Origin: Clostridia bacterium
GTDB lineage: Bacteria > Bacillota_A > Clostridia > Peptostreptococcales > JAAYPU01
DNA: 6,953 nt
Assembly: GCA_022360735.1 (NCBI GenBank)
Contig: JAKSCF010000091.1
Coordinates: forward strand, 1 to 6,953
Direction: 5' to 3'
The translations under genes and the position numbers were made by a program. The notes below the pieces were generated by a model, which saw only the letters and a program-made list of their open reading frames with translations, had not been told where the DNA came from and did not search any database. This document shows, piece by piece, positions 1 through 6,440 of the stretch (the stretch's first letter is position 1; each line of letters opens with the position of its first letter).

Positions 1-1
1 C

Positions 2-229
2 ATTCCCATTATTATGCTTTCAGCAAAGGATGAAACATTTGATAAGGTTCTTGGCTTGGAGCTGGGAGCAGATGATTATATGGTAAAGCCTTTTGAGTCC
101 AAAGAGCTGCTTGCAAGGGTCAAGGCAGTCCTGAGAAGATATGATAAAAACGCAAATGATACAGAGCAATTGGTATTTCCAAACCTTGTTATCAATAAGA
201 CAAATTACACCATAAAAATAAACGGTTAA
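2..229 (+). pseudogene. OmpR-family response regulator, 5'-incomplete and 3'-truncated
   Basis: The frame is open from the left edge and ends at TAA 227-229. It carries the second half of a receiver domain: strand 4 as [11 protein letters not shown], with the conserved Ser of the phosphorylation switch, then [15 protein letters not shown], with the conserved Lys of the KPF motif, then helix 5 ([12 protein letters not shown]). The phospho-acceptor Asp would lie left of the window. After a linker it begins the first strands of an OmpR/PhoB winged helix ([19 protein letters not shown]) and stops there. The recognition helix is therefore missing and the protein should not bind DNA normally. The three frames downstream show no continuation of the domain, so a simple frameshift is unlikely. 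The break lies about 40 bases before a tRNA 3' half, which suggests that a recombination or integration event removed the end. Family assignment is secure; whether the fragment is expressed is unknown. Confidence 0.85.
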
Positions 230-270
230 TCATAAAAGTAACGTTAATAGCTATTTTCAATATATCATAC

Positions 271-315
271 CTTCGAATCAGTTGGTCGGGGGTTCGAATC
301 CCTCATGCCTCGCCA
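271..315 (+). tRNA. 3' half of a tRNA, anticodon UCG (Arg-like), 5' half missing; possible attachment-site remnant
   Basis: The segment matches tRNA positions 32-76 without a gap: anticodon loop CTTCGAA (271-277, U33 present, anticodon UCG), 3' anticodon strand TCAGT (278-282), variable loop TGGTC, T-arm GGGGG-TTCGAAT-CCCTC (288-304, one G-T wobble), 3' acceptor strand ATGCCTC (305-311), G73 and encoded CCA (313-315). The 5' acceptor strand should read near GAGGCAT and the 5' anticodon strand near ACTGA. Neither occurs in the preceding 80 bases; CATAC at 266-270 does not pair with TCAGT. This is therefore half a tRNA and should not fold or function. A boundary in the anticodon loop extending to the 3' end is typical of tyrosine-recombinase attachment sites in tRNA genes. 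The Arg identity rests on the anticodon alone. Confidence 0.75.
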
Positions 316-320
316 AAAGG

Positions 321-347
321 AAAGATGTCTTCAAGGCATCTTTTTTT
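321..347 (+). terminator. Rho-independent terminator following the tRNA 3' half
   Basis: A nine-base-pair stem (321-329 with 335-343, one T-G wobble) closes a TTCAA loop and runs into seven consecutive T residues (341-347). It starts six bases after the CCA end of the tRNA fragment, so it is most simply the original terminator of the tRNA gene. It would also stop any read-through from the truncated regulator on the left before the S1 gene. Confidence 0.85.
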
Positions 348-467
348 AAATTTAGTATTCGAAACTCTTATAAATAACGTGTAAGCATTTTCAGTGCTTT
401 ATAATCATGACATATAGAGTATAGAAAATAAAAAAATTTGATTATCAACAACAAATCGTCACAACAA

Positions 468-496
468 TTGAAAAATGACAAAAGATATGGTATATT
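468..496 (+). promoter_or_regulatory. Candidate vegetative promoter P1 for the S1 gene
   Basis: TTGAAA at 468-473 is followed by a 17-base spacer and TATATT at 491-496, a good match to a housekeeping sigma-factor promoter. It lies in the AT-rich gap 348-591, which has no gene-like open frame. Transcription would begin near 503 and leave a leader of roughly 90 bases. In such AT-rich DNA, chance matches are common. Confidence 0.5.
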
Positions 497-503
497 TAAG
501 CAA

Positions 504-533
504 TTGAGAAAATTGTCATATTAAGCGTATAAA
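504..533 (+). promoter_or_regulatory. Candidate second promoter P2 for the S1 gene
   Basis: TTGAGA at 504-509 and TATAAA at 528-533 are separated by 18 bases, just downstream of P1. The start would fall near 540, about 50 bases before the ATG. A small inverted repeat, CAATT-GAGAA-AATTG (501-515), overlaps its -35 box. Tandem promoters would suit a highly expressed translation gene, but the match is only moderate. Confidence 0.35.
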
Positions 534-591
534 AACAAATGATATTAGTATATCGAATTATTAATTAAATTATTATAGGAGGTAGATTAAT

Positions 592-1755
592 ATGAGCGAT
601 GAACAACAATCAATGGAATCAGTGATAGATCAAATTGGTGATTCCATGAAAGAAATATTAAAAGGAGATGTTATTGACGGTACCGTTGTTACCGTAAAGG
701 ACGATGAAGTGATTGTCAACATAGGACATTTTTCTGATGGTGTTATTGCTAAAGAAGAATTAATTGAAAAACAAGATGATGAAGATGGAATTAAAGTTGG
801 AGACGTTATTTCTGTTTACGTTCTCGACCCTCATGATCAAGAAGGTAATGTTACTTTATCTCAAAAAAGAGCGGTAGAGATAGTAGCTTGGGACGAATTG
901 AAAAAAGCATTTGATAATAAAGAAAAAATAAAGGTTAATGTAAAGCAAGTGGTTAAAGGCGGTGTCGTCGCATTCTATAAAACCATTCGCTGCTTTATAC
1001 CCGCATCATTACTTGCATACCGTTATGTAGAAGACTTAAATGAGTTTGTAGGAAAAGAGCTTGAAGTAAGAGTAGAAGATTTTGACTTAGAGAAAAAACG
1101 CATAGTTCTTTCCCGCAAAGTTGTTGAAATAGAAGAACGAGAAAAGTTAAAAGAAGCAGTATTAAAAGATATTGAGGTTGGAAAAAAATATAAAGGTGTT
1201 GTAACCAAGTTAATGAATTTTGGTGCCTTCGTAGATATCGGCGGCGTGGAAGGGCTTATTCATATTAGTGAGCTTTCTTGGAATAGAGTAAAGCATCCTT
1301 CAGAAGTTGTTGCTGAAGGGGATGAAGTTGAAGTAGATGTTTTGAAGTTCGATACTAAAACTAAAAAAATAGGATTAGGGCTGAAAAAAGTAGAGGAAGA
1401 CCCTTGGAAAAGTATTATAAGTGAATACCAGGTAGGAGATATTGTAGAAGGAAAAGTCGTCAGGCTTACAGATTTTGGTGCATTTGTTGAAATTGAAGAA
1501 GGTATTGAAGGATTGGTCCATGTTTCTGAAATCTCTTCCAATCATGTTCATAAGCCTTCAGATGTTTTAAATCGAGGCGATAAAGTTGAGGTTGAAATAC
1601 TAAAAATAGACCAAGAAAATAAGAAATTAAGTTTAAGCATTAAAGAAGCCGAAGGACATGCAGCGGAAGAAGAATCGAGTATAAAAGAACCCGAACAAGG
1701 GACTACTCTGGGAGATATTTTTGGAGATAAATTAAAAGATTTTTTCAAAGAATAG
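592..1755 (+). CDS. rpsA: Ribosomal protein S1 homologue with four S1 domains
   Basis: The 387-residue protein has four S1 (OB-fold) RNA-binding domains at about residues 24-92, 110-176, 196-266 and 281-351, then an acidic, low-complexity tail. Domains 3 and 4 are the most canonical, with FGAFVDIGGVEGLIHISELS and FGAFVEIEEGIEGLVHVSEI; domains 1 and 2 are more divergent, as is usual for ribosome-side domains of S1. Length and domain number match the short S1 of Firmicutes (B. subtilis YpfD type) rather than the six-domain enterobacterial protein. It probably binds mRNA on or near the 30S subunit; in low-GC Gram-positives its role in translation initiation is less essential than in E. coli. The start is set by AGGAGGT (577-583) eight bases before ATG. 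It stands alone, with its own promoter region, and is not fused to or next to ispH or cmk in this window. Confidence 0.92.
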   Translation: MSDEQQSMESVIDQIGDSMKEILKGDVIDGTVVTVKDDEVIVNIGHFSDGVIAKEELIEKQDDEDGIKVGDVISVYVLDPHDQEGNVTLSQKRAVEIVAWDELKKAFDNKEKIKVNVKQVVKGGVVAFYKTIRCFIPASLLAYRYVEDLNEFVGKELEVRVEDFDLEKKRIVLSRKVVEIEEREKLKEAVLKDIEVGKKYKGVVTKLMNFGAFVDIGGVEGLIHISELSWNRVKHPSEVVAEGDEVEVDVLKFDTKTKKIGLGLKKVEEDPWKSIISEYQVGDIVEGKVVRLTDFGAFVEIEEGIEGLVHVSEISSNHVHKPSDVLNRGDKVEVEILKIDQENKKLSLSIKEAEGHAAEEESSIKEPEQGTTLGDIFGDKLKDFFKE

Positions 1756-1813
1756 AATGAAGAATTAAAGTACTTGTTGGTTACATCGTTTATTAAGTAG
1801 TCAAGTTATTTTA

Positions 1814-1839
1814 AAGGAGACACATTATGTTGTCTCCTT
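1814..1839. terminator. Hairpin between convergent genes, probable shared terminator
   Basis: A perfect nine-base-pair stem, AAGGAGACA with TGTCTCCTT (1814-1822 and 1831-1839), encloses an eight-base loop. It sits in the 119-base gap between the S1 stop codon and the stop codon of the convergent epimerase gene. Neither strand has a long T tract after it (TTTAAAA on the minus strand is the better one), so termination may be only partial. Confidence 0.5.
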
Positions 1840-1874
1840 CAATATTTGAAAAGAAGGAATCCATAAACAATGAA

Positions 1875-2786
1875 TTATATATGATATACCTTTTTCATCC
1901 ATTCAATGGTATTTGGAATGCCTTCAGAAAGCTTTACCGTTGGATTATAATTTAAATCCTTTTGAGTTTTGGTGATGTCCGGAATTTTTATTTTTGTGGT
2001 AAAGGCTTCTTCATTGACATAGTTAACGAGATGGTCATTTTTTCCTAAATGGTCTAAAATCATATCGGAAACGAGCTTCATGTCATGTACTTCTGAACCG
2101 CAAATATTGTACACTTCTCCCGGTTTGAAATGATTAACAATATTCCCTAATGCCACAGCACAATCTGTAATATATAATGCATTTCTCTTGTGACCCAGAT
2201 ATACTGTATATGGTAAATTATTTAATGCTTTATAGGTAAAGATACAAATAGCACTCCTGTAGGGCGTGTAGTACTCCCCTGGGCCATAAGTATTAAAGAT
2301 TCGAACTCTTACAACCTGGTTGTCAAACATTTCTGTTTCGTTTAATATTTGCATTTCATTGACCCATTTGGTGATGGCATAATCATTCATTTGCTTTATT
2401 TCATATTTTTCCATTACATCTTCATACATGACACCGTCATAATCTCCGTATACTTCTGAACTACTGGCAAAAACCATTTTGAATCCGTATTCTCTTTGTA
2501 ACCTCAGCATATTTTTTGTTCCTACTGCATTGGTTATCCAAAGTTCTTCATAATGATCTTCCCCATTCCATCTTCCAAACTCTGCAGCAAGATGATATAC
2601 ATAATCAAACTTCTGATTTTCAAATATCTCAAGCATTTTTCTATATTGACTGACATCTGCTCGGTAATAATTCTCATCATGACAATGCTTCAAATCACAT
2701 ACCCATACATCATGTCCTCTTTGTTGTAGTAAATCTACTAGGTGTGATCCTACGACGCCTTTGCCACCTGTAACTAGAATGTTCAT
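1875..2786 (-). CDS. NAD-dependent epimerase/dehydratase (extended SDR, sugar-nucleotide type)
   Basis: This 303-residue extended short-chain dehydrogenase probably acts on a nucleotide-linked sugar, as an epimerase, 4,6-dehydratase or reductase. The NAD-binding TGGKGVVG lies at residues 6-13, with an acidic Asp at 31 after the second strand, favouring NAD over NADP. HLAAEFG (65-71), SSSEVYG (108-114) and the catalytic YAITK (Tyr136, Lys140) follow. FNTYGPGEYY and RNALYITD in the second half belong to the sugar-nucleotide-binding part. The length is normal for the family. The start is supported by GGAGGA (complement of 2793-2798) seven bases before ATG. It is transcribed away from the first glycosyltransferase and towards the S1 gene. 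Its substrate cannot be read from motifs, but the neighbouring transferases and nucleotide-sugar dehydrogenase support a role in making an activated sugar for a surface glycan. Confidence 0.88.
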   Translation of the reverse strand: MNILVTGGKGVVGSHLVDLLQQRGHDVWVCDLKHCHDENYYRADVSQYRKMLEIFENQKFDYVYHLAAEFGRWNGEDHYEELWITNAVGTKNMLRLQREYGFKMVFASSSEVYGDYDGVMYEDVMEKYEIKQMNDYAITKWVNEMQILNETEMFDNQVVRVRIFNTYGPGEYYTPYRSAICIFTYKALNNLPYTVYLGHKRNALYITDCAVALGNIVNHFKPGEVYNICGSEVHDMKLVSDMILDHLGKNDHLVNYVNEEAFTTKIKIPDITKTQKDLNYNPTVKLSEGIPNTIEWMKKVYHI

Positions 2787-2815
2787 ATTTATTCCTCCAA
2801 GTAGCTTTTCTTCAA

Positions 2816-2845
2816 ATTATCCTATATTTAAAGAAAATTCTACAA
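2816..2845 (-). promoter_or_regulatory. Candidate promoter for the epimerase/dehydratase gene
   Basis: On the minus strand, TTGTAG (complement of 2840-2845) and GATAAT (complement of 2816-2821) are 18 bases apart, with transcription expected to begin near 2809, about 20 bases before the ATG. The match is moderate. The rest of the 237-base divergent gap (2787-3023) has no convincing plus-strand promoter for the first glycosyltransferase; TATATT at 2974-2979 has no good partner. Confidence 0.35.
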
Positions 2846-3023
2846 TTCTCAGTACATAGTATTCTGTATAAATTTTATTGTGACGAGTAATATATTGAGA
2901 TGGGTTTACATTCAACGACTCATGAATTTTTTGATTTACTTAAGAATAAAATGAATTGTAGCTTATTACCTTATATATTCGGGCAAGTTAATGTAGTTTT
3001 AATTTGTAAGAAAGGGTTTTTTG

Positions 3024-4037
3024 ATGAAAAAATATTTAGTATTAAATTTTAATTCAAAAGTATTTCTTCCCATTGCACATAATATTGAATCTTTAGGATA
3101 TCAAGTAAAAGAATTTTCACTGGAATACAATAATGATAAAGACGGGAACGTACAAAAAATAGAGAAAATTATTAAACAATATAAACCGGATGTTATCTTA
3201 AGCTATGGATGGTGGGATGAAAATATTGACATAGAAAATTATGAACAAATTGTAAAATCAGAAAATTGCATACACGTTTTTTGGGCTTTTGATGATCCTA
3301 CGTACATGGATCATATAACCATTCCTATGGCAAAGTTCAGTCATTATATTTTTACAACGGATGGTGATTGTATACAAACTTACAAGGCTAAAGGCGTAAA
3401 CGCTTATTTCCTTCCATGTGCCTGTGACCCAAGTATACATACTAAAACAATTCCTTTAAAACAGTATACCAATGATATTGTTCTGTTAGCTAACAATTAT
3501 AATTGGAAACAATATGTGCCATTTCCTAATAGAATAAATGGTATTCAACATGTTCTAATACCATTAATAGAAAATAACTATGACATAAAGGTATATGGTC
3601 TATGGTGGTTGGATGAAGATAGACACTTTGTTTTGGATTCCAAATACTATGGAGGTGTCATAGATTCAACTGAAATAGCAGATGTATATTCATCATGTAA
3701 AATGGCAATAGGGTTCCTTTCCATAGGCATATCAAGAACCATGTTATCCATGAGAGTGTTTGAAGCTTTGGGCAGTGGAATATGTTATCTTACTCAATAT
3801 TCACCGGCACTGGAGACTTTTTTTACAAATAAAAAACATCTTTTGTGGAGCAAATCCAAAGAGGAAACATTAGAATCAGTTAAGTATTATTTGCATCATA
3901 AAGATGAAAGAGAAAAAATTGCAAGATCAGGCCAAGAATTTGTATATAGTCGTCATACATATTTACACCGTGCTTATCAAATTACCAAAATCATTGAAAA
4001 CAAACCTATTAAATTCTATATAAATGAATTGATTTGA
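3024..4037 (+). CDS. CgeB-like glycosyltransferase, paralogue A
   Basis: The 337-residue protein resembles the CgeB / spore-maturation glycosyltransferase group: an N-terminal Rossmann-like half and a C-terminal half of the 'glycosyl transferases group 1' type, together a GT-B fold. Landmarks are LSYGWW (59-64), CIHVFWAFDDP (82-92), GLWWLDEDR (192-200), RVFEALGSG (244-252) and LTQYSPALETFF (256-267), followed by a helical tail. The RVFEAL region is where this family binds the donor nucleotide. No signal peptide or membrane segment is visible, so it is probably cytoplasmic. ATG 3024 is preferred over TTG 3021 because AAGAAAGGG (about 3007-3015) is then eight bases away. Donor and acceptor are unknown. 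In B. subtilis, CgeB is linked to spore-crust glycosylation; related proteins in Clostridia also occur in flagellar and S-layer glycan loci. This copy is closer to paralogue B than to paralogue C. Confidence 0.8.
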   Translation: MKKYLVLNFNSKVFLPIAHNIESLGYQVKEFSLEYNNDKDGNVQKIEKIIKQYKPDVILSYGWWDENIDIENYEQIVKSENCIHVFWAFDDPTYMDHITIPMAKFSHYIFTTDGDCIQTYKAKGVNAYFLPCACDPSIHTKTIPLKQYTNDIVLLANNYNWKQYVPFPNRINGIQHVLIPLIENNYDIKVYGLWWLDEDRHFVLDSKYYGGVIDSTEIADVYSSCKMAIGFLSIGISRTMLSMRVFEALGSGICYLTQYSPALETFFTNKKHLLWSKSKEETLESVKYYLHHKDEREKIARSGQEFVYSRHTYLHRAYQITKIIENKPIKFYINELI

Positions 4038-4045
4038 GAAATAAA

Positions 4046-4105
4046 ATAAATAACTTGTATTCTTAATGAATTTTGTTTTAATTCTTAAGAATCTAAGTTA
4101 TTTAT
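4046..4105. terminator. 60-base imperfect inverted repeat between convergent transferase genes, possible bidirectional terminator
   Basis: The outer arms ATAAATAACTT (4046-4056) and AAGTTATTTAT (4095-4105) pair perfectly. After a two-by-two internal loop, ATTCTTAA (4059-4066) pairs with TTAAGAAT (4085-4092). After a single bulged T, GAATT (4068-4072) pairs with AATTC (4080-4084), leaving a seven-base loop. That gives 24 base pairs filling most of the 78-base gap. It is almost entirely A-T, unlike a textbook GC-rich terminator, but its symmetry and location favour termination on both strands. Confidence 0.55.
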
Positions 4106-4115
4106 AATGCAGCTT

Positions 4116-5108
4116 TTATAGAAACTTTTCAATAATACTGATTACATTAGGAACACGATGTAGCAGGGTATGTTTTTCATAAACTTCTTTTTGCCCTGCT
4201 CTTGCAATTTTTTCTCTAGCGGAATCATGATTGAGATAGAAATTAACCAACTCTAATGTTTCTTCCCGTGATTTCGTCCATTCCATATGAACGCCTTTGA
4301 TAAAGAATTCTTCTAGTGCCGGAGAATATTGGGATAAATGAAAAGCACCGCATGCAAGTGCCTCAAATGTTCGTGGAGAGAAGTGAGTCTTGGAATTTCC
4401 AACAGTTTGTAGTCCTAAGACGATTTTTGATGATGAGTAGATAGCTGCTTCTTCTCCGTAAGATAATACATGACCATAGTTTTTCTCCGGAAGTTGATAT
4501 ATCCTATCTGAATCTGTCCACCATAACCCCCAAACCATTAGGTCATAATTATTCTCAACGATAGGTTTGACGATATTTTCTATACCATTAAATCTGTAAG
4601 AGAAATAATCAGGGTCCCAAGTGACGTTATAATTATGTGCTAGAAGTACTAAATCATGTGAATACTTTTTTCTAGGAGTTATTTTTGTGTGTTCGGAGGG
4701 ATAACAACCGTCTAAAAGCAGATAAGCGTCTACGCCGTTATTTTTGTACTGATTGATGCACTCCGCTACAGAGGTAAATGCTAAGTCACATTTCTTGGCA
4801 ATGGGCAAAGAAATACTCTCGAAACATACCGGATCGTCAATTGCCCAGTAAACGTGAAATATACCCTTTTTTTTAAGGACATCACAAAATGCATCAATAT
4901 TGACGATGTTTTTCCACCAACCATATGAAAATACAAAATCCGGTTGAAATGAATCAATTAGTTGATTCAAATCGTGCTGTATTTTTACGTCTGGAATATT
5001 TAACCCTTCACATGCATAGTTTTTTATTTTATGTCCCAAGGCTTGATATCCAAGATGGGCATTGCAAGTGCTTCGAGGATTAAAATTACAAAAAAGAATT
5101 TTATACAA
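4116..5108 (-). CDS. CgeB-like glycosyltransferase, paralogue B
   Basis: This 330-residue paralogue has the same two-half layout: FSYGWW (60-65), GIFHVYWAIDDP (82-93), GLWWTDSDR (194-202), YSSSKIVLGL (224-233), RTFEALACG (246-254) and LSQYSPALEEFF (258-269). A GT-B glycosyltransferase acting in the cytoplasm on an activated sugar is the best call; donor and acceptor are not readable. The longest frame would start at GTG 5117, but that G is the last base of the AAGGAG ribosome binding site (complement of 5117-5122). TTG at 5108-5106 lies eight bases downstream and gives an N-terminus, MYKILFCNFN, that aligns with paralogue A (MKKYLVLNFN). It is convergent with A and divergent from C. Its N-terminal half resembles A most, while parts of the C-terminal half (YSSSKIVLGL, EETLELVN) resemble C. 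Confidence 0.8.
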   Translation of the reverse strand: MYKILFCNFNPRSTCNAHLGYQALGHKIKNYACEGLNIPDVKIQHDLNQLIDSFQPDFVFSYGWWKNIVNIDAFCDVLKKKGIFHVYWAIDDPVCFESISLPIAKKCDLAFTSVAECINQYKNNGVDAYLLLDGCYPSEHTKITPRKKYSHDLVLLAHNYNVTWDPDYFSYRFNGIENIVKPIVENNYDLMVWGLWWTDSDRIYQLPEKNYGHVLSYGEEAAIYSSSKIVLGLQTVGNSKTHFSPRTFEALACGAFHLSQYSPALEEFFIKGVHMEWTKSREETLELVNFYLNHDSAREKIARAGQKEVYEKHTLLHRVPNVISIIEKFL

Positions 5109-5144
5109 ATGGATCACTCCTTAAAATGCTCAAAAAAATAAAAA

Positions 5145-5173
5145 TTGAAATACATCTCACTAATAACTCTAAT
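5145..5173 (+). promoter_or_regulatory. Candidate promoter for glycosyltransferase C
   Basis: TTGAAA (5145-5150), a 17-base spacer and TCTAAT (5168-5173) match the vegetative consensus well. Transcription would begin near 5180, about 80 bases before the start codon of paralogue C. Its -10 box lies next to that of the opposing promoter for paralogue B. Confidence 0.5.
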
Positions 5174-5175
5174 GC

Positions 5176-5205
5176 ATTATATTCAAATTTGTAGAAAATT
5201 GATAA
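5176..5205 (-). promoter_or_regulatory. Candidate promoter for glycosyltransferase B
   Basis: On the minus strand, a perfect TATAAT (complement of 5176-5181) lies 18 bases from a weak -35, TTATCA (complement of 5200-5205). Transcription would begin near 5169 and run left into paralogue B, about 60 bases before its TTG. The start region falls inside the opposing plus-strand promoter. Confidence 0.4.
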
Positions 5206-5262
5206 CAAACCTCTAAAGATGTGAATACATTATATCGAACAAATATTAAGGAGGAGATATTG

Positions 5263-6258
5263 GTGCTAAGAATATTGACATTTTGTACTTATCCGCTTTA
5301 TATGGGCTTTCATACAGCGGTATCAGATATAGGTGTATATGTTCGAGCTGTATTTAATGGATATGGTATGAGTTATTCACAAATTTGTAAACTTATTGAT
5401 GAGGTAAAACCAAATTTTATTTTCACTATTGGTCGACCTGAAATTCATGTTGATTTTGAAGCATTAAAAAAAGCCTGCAAAGATAAAGGGATTTTTCACG
5501 TCTATTGGGCAACAGAGGACCGCACATATCATCAGAGATATAGCATAAAAATTGCAGAGAGTGCTGACTTTGTTTTTACGCCTGCGGAAGAGTGTCTGGA
5601 AGGGTATAAGCGTATCGGAAAACCTTGTTCATTGCTAAGATATGGATATTATCCTCCGCTTCATAACAGGCGGGAGCCTGATGAGAAGTATAGGGCAGAT
5701 ATAACAATAGCAGCCAGTTTTCATGAACGGCTTCAATGTGATTATGTTATTAATCAAGTTTTGGGAACAGAAAATAATGGTGAAGAAATATTAAGAAAAA
5801 CCTGTATCGATAAAATCGTAATTCCGCTGGTTGAAAGGGGTTATCATATTACAATTTGGGGAGAAGGCTGGGATACACTTGTTCCTCAAAAATTTTTTAA
5901 AGGTTATCTGAATTATTATGAACTTCCAGTATTATATAGTTCATCGAAAATTGTGCTGGGTTTGGAATGGGATAATATTTCTGAAACCAAAACCACAGGC
6001 AGACCATTTGAAGTACTTGGATGCCAAGCATTTTTTCTCTCCTATAGGACTAAGGCGTTATCCAATATCTTTGAAGACCGAAAGCATCTTGCATTGACCG
6101 ACTCGGAAGAAGAGACATTAGAATTGGTAAATTATTATTTAAAGCACGATGCTGCTCGTGAAGCAATTGCTGCAGAAGGATATAAAGAAGTCCACAACAA
6201 CCACACCTGTTATCAGCGAGCACATGAATTTATAGAAGCTTTAAAACCATATATCTAA
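5263..6258 (+). CDS. CgeB-like glycosyltransferase, paralogue C (divergent)
   Basis: The 331-residue protein shares the family layout but is the most divergent of the three. GIFHVYWATED (76-86), YSSSKIVLGL (225-234), RPFEVLGCQ (247-255) and EETLELVNYYLKHD (283-296) match. The SYGWW motif of A and B is replaced by TIGRPE (55-60), the usual CG after FEAL is CQ, and the segment between residues 153 and 187 is about 13 residues longer. These changes fall around likely substrate and donor sites, so a different sugar or acceptor is plausible. An open frame extends upstream to GTG 5221, but a strong AAGGAGGAG (5248-5256) lies inside it. GTG 5263, eight bases after AGGAGG, gives MLRILTFCTY, aligning with the other two starts; TTG 5260 is a second choice. 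The dehydrogenase gene follows on the same strand after 182 bases. Confidence 0.78.
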   Translation: MLRILTFCTYPLYMGFHTAVSDIGVYVRAVFNGYGMSYSQICKLIDEVKPNFIFTIGRPEIHVDFEALKKACKDKGIFHVYWATEDRTYHQRYSIKIAESADFVFTPAEECLEGYKRIGKPCSLLRYGYYPPLHNRREPDEKYRADITIAASFHERLQCDYVINQVLGTENNGEEILRKTCIDKIVIPLVERGYHITIWGEGWDTLVPQKFFKGYLNYYELPVLYSSSKIVLGLEWDNISETKTTGRPFEVLGCQAFFLSYRTKALSNIFEDRKHLALTDSEEETLELVNYYLKHDAAREAIAAEGYKEVHNNHTCYQRAHEFIEALKPYI

Positions 6259-6321
6259 AAGTTGGATAATAGTGAAATATAGTAGACTTCTTCCTATTTC
6301 ATTCGACTGGATTAGAGTTTA

Positions 6322-6327
6322 TATAAT
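6322..6327 (+). promoter_or_regulatory. Possible -10 box upstream of the nucleotide-sugar dehydrogenase gene
   Basis: A perfect TATAAT stands in the 182-base gap after paralogue C, but the sequence 16-18 bases upstream (around TTCATTCG) is a poor -35. If used, the leader would be about 105 bases. No convincing terminator hairpin follows paralogue C, so read-through from that gene into the dehydrogenase is equally possible. Confidence 0.25.
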
Positions 6328-6440
6328 ATATTTTGATAAAACATAAACATTATCCTTGAAAGAATCATATGATATTTTAGGTGAAAAATGCCTATAACAT
6401 CGAAATATGATAATTAATGAAATGTGGAGGTTGAGCATAT

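Noticed and set aside
230..270. Frameshifted continuation of the response regulator
   Set aside because: No frame after the TAA gives the expected winged-helix sequence (helices 1-3), so the domain is missing rather than shifted.
240..315. A complete functional tRNA gene ending at the CCA
   Set aside because: The 3' half is perfect, but the 30 bases before it give no acceptor strand complementary to ATGCCTC and no anticodon strand complementary to TCAGT. TAGCT at 248-252 fits a D-arm only by position.
348..591. A riboswitch or other structured leader before the S1 gene
   Set aside because: The stretch is very AT-rich with only a five-base inverted repeat (501-515). No conserved GC-containing stems or known aptamer motif were seen; only candidate promoters are supported.
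1023..1748. Open frames on the strand opposite the S1 gene
   Set aside because: They are Ser/Thr/Phe-rich reversals of the Glu/Lys/Val-rich S1 codons, with no plausible ribosome binding site and no recognisable domain.
2787..3023. A sporulation sigma-factor promoter for glycosyltransferase A, suggested by its CgeB-like family
   Set aside because: No convincing pair of sporulation-type -35/-10 boxes was found; calling one would rest on the family name alone.
3258..3440. Minus-strand open frame inside glycosyltransferase A
   Set aside because: It overlaps the most conserved part of the transferase, has no domain features, and is explained by the sense codons.
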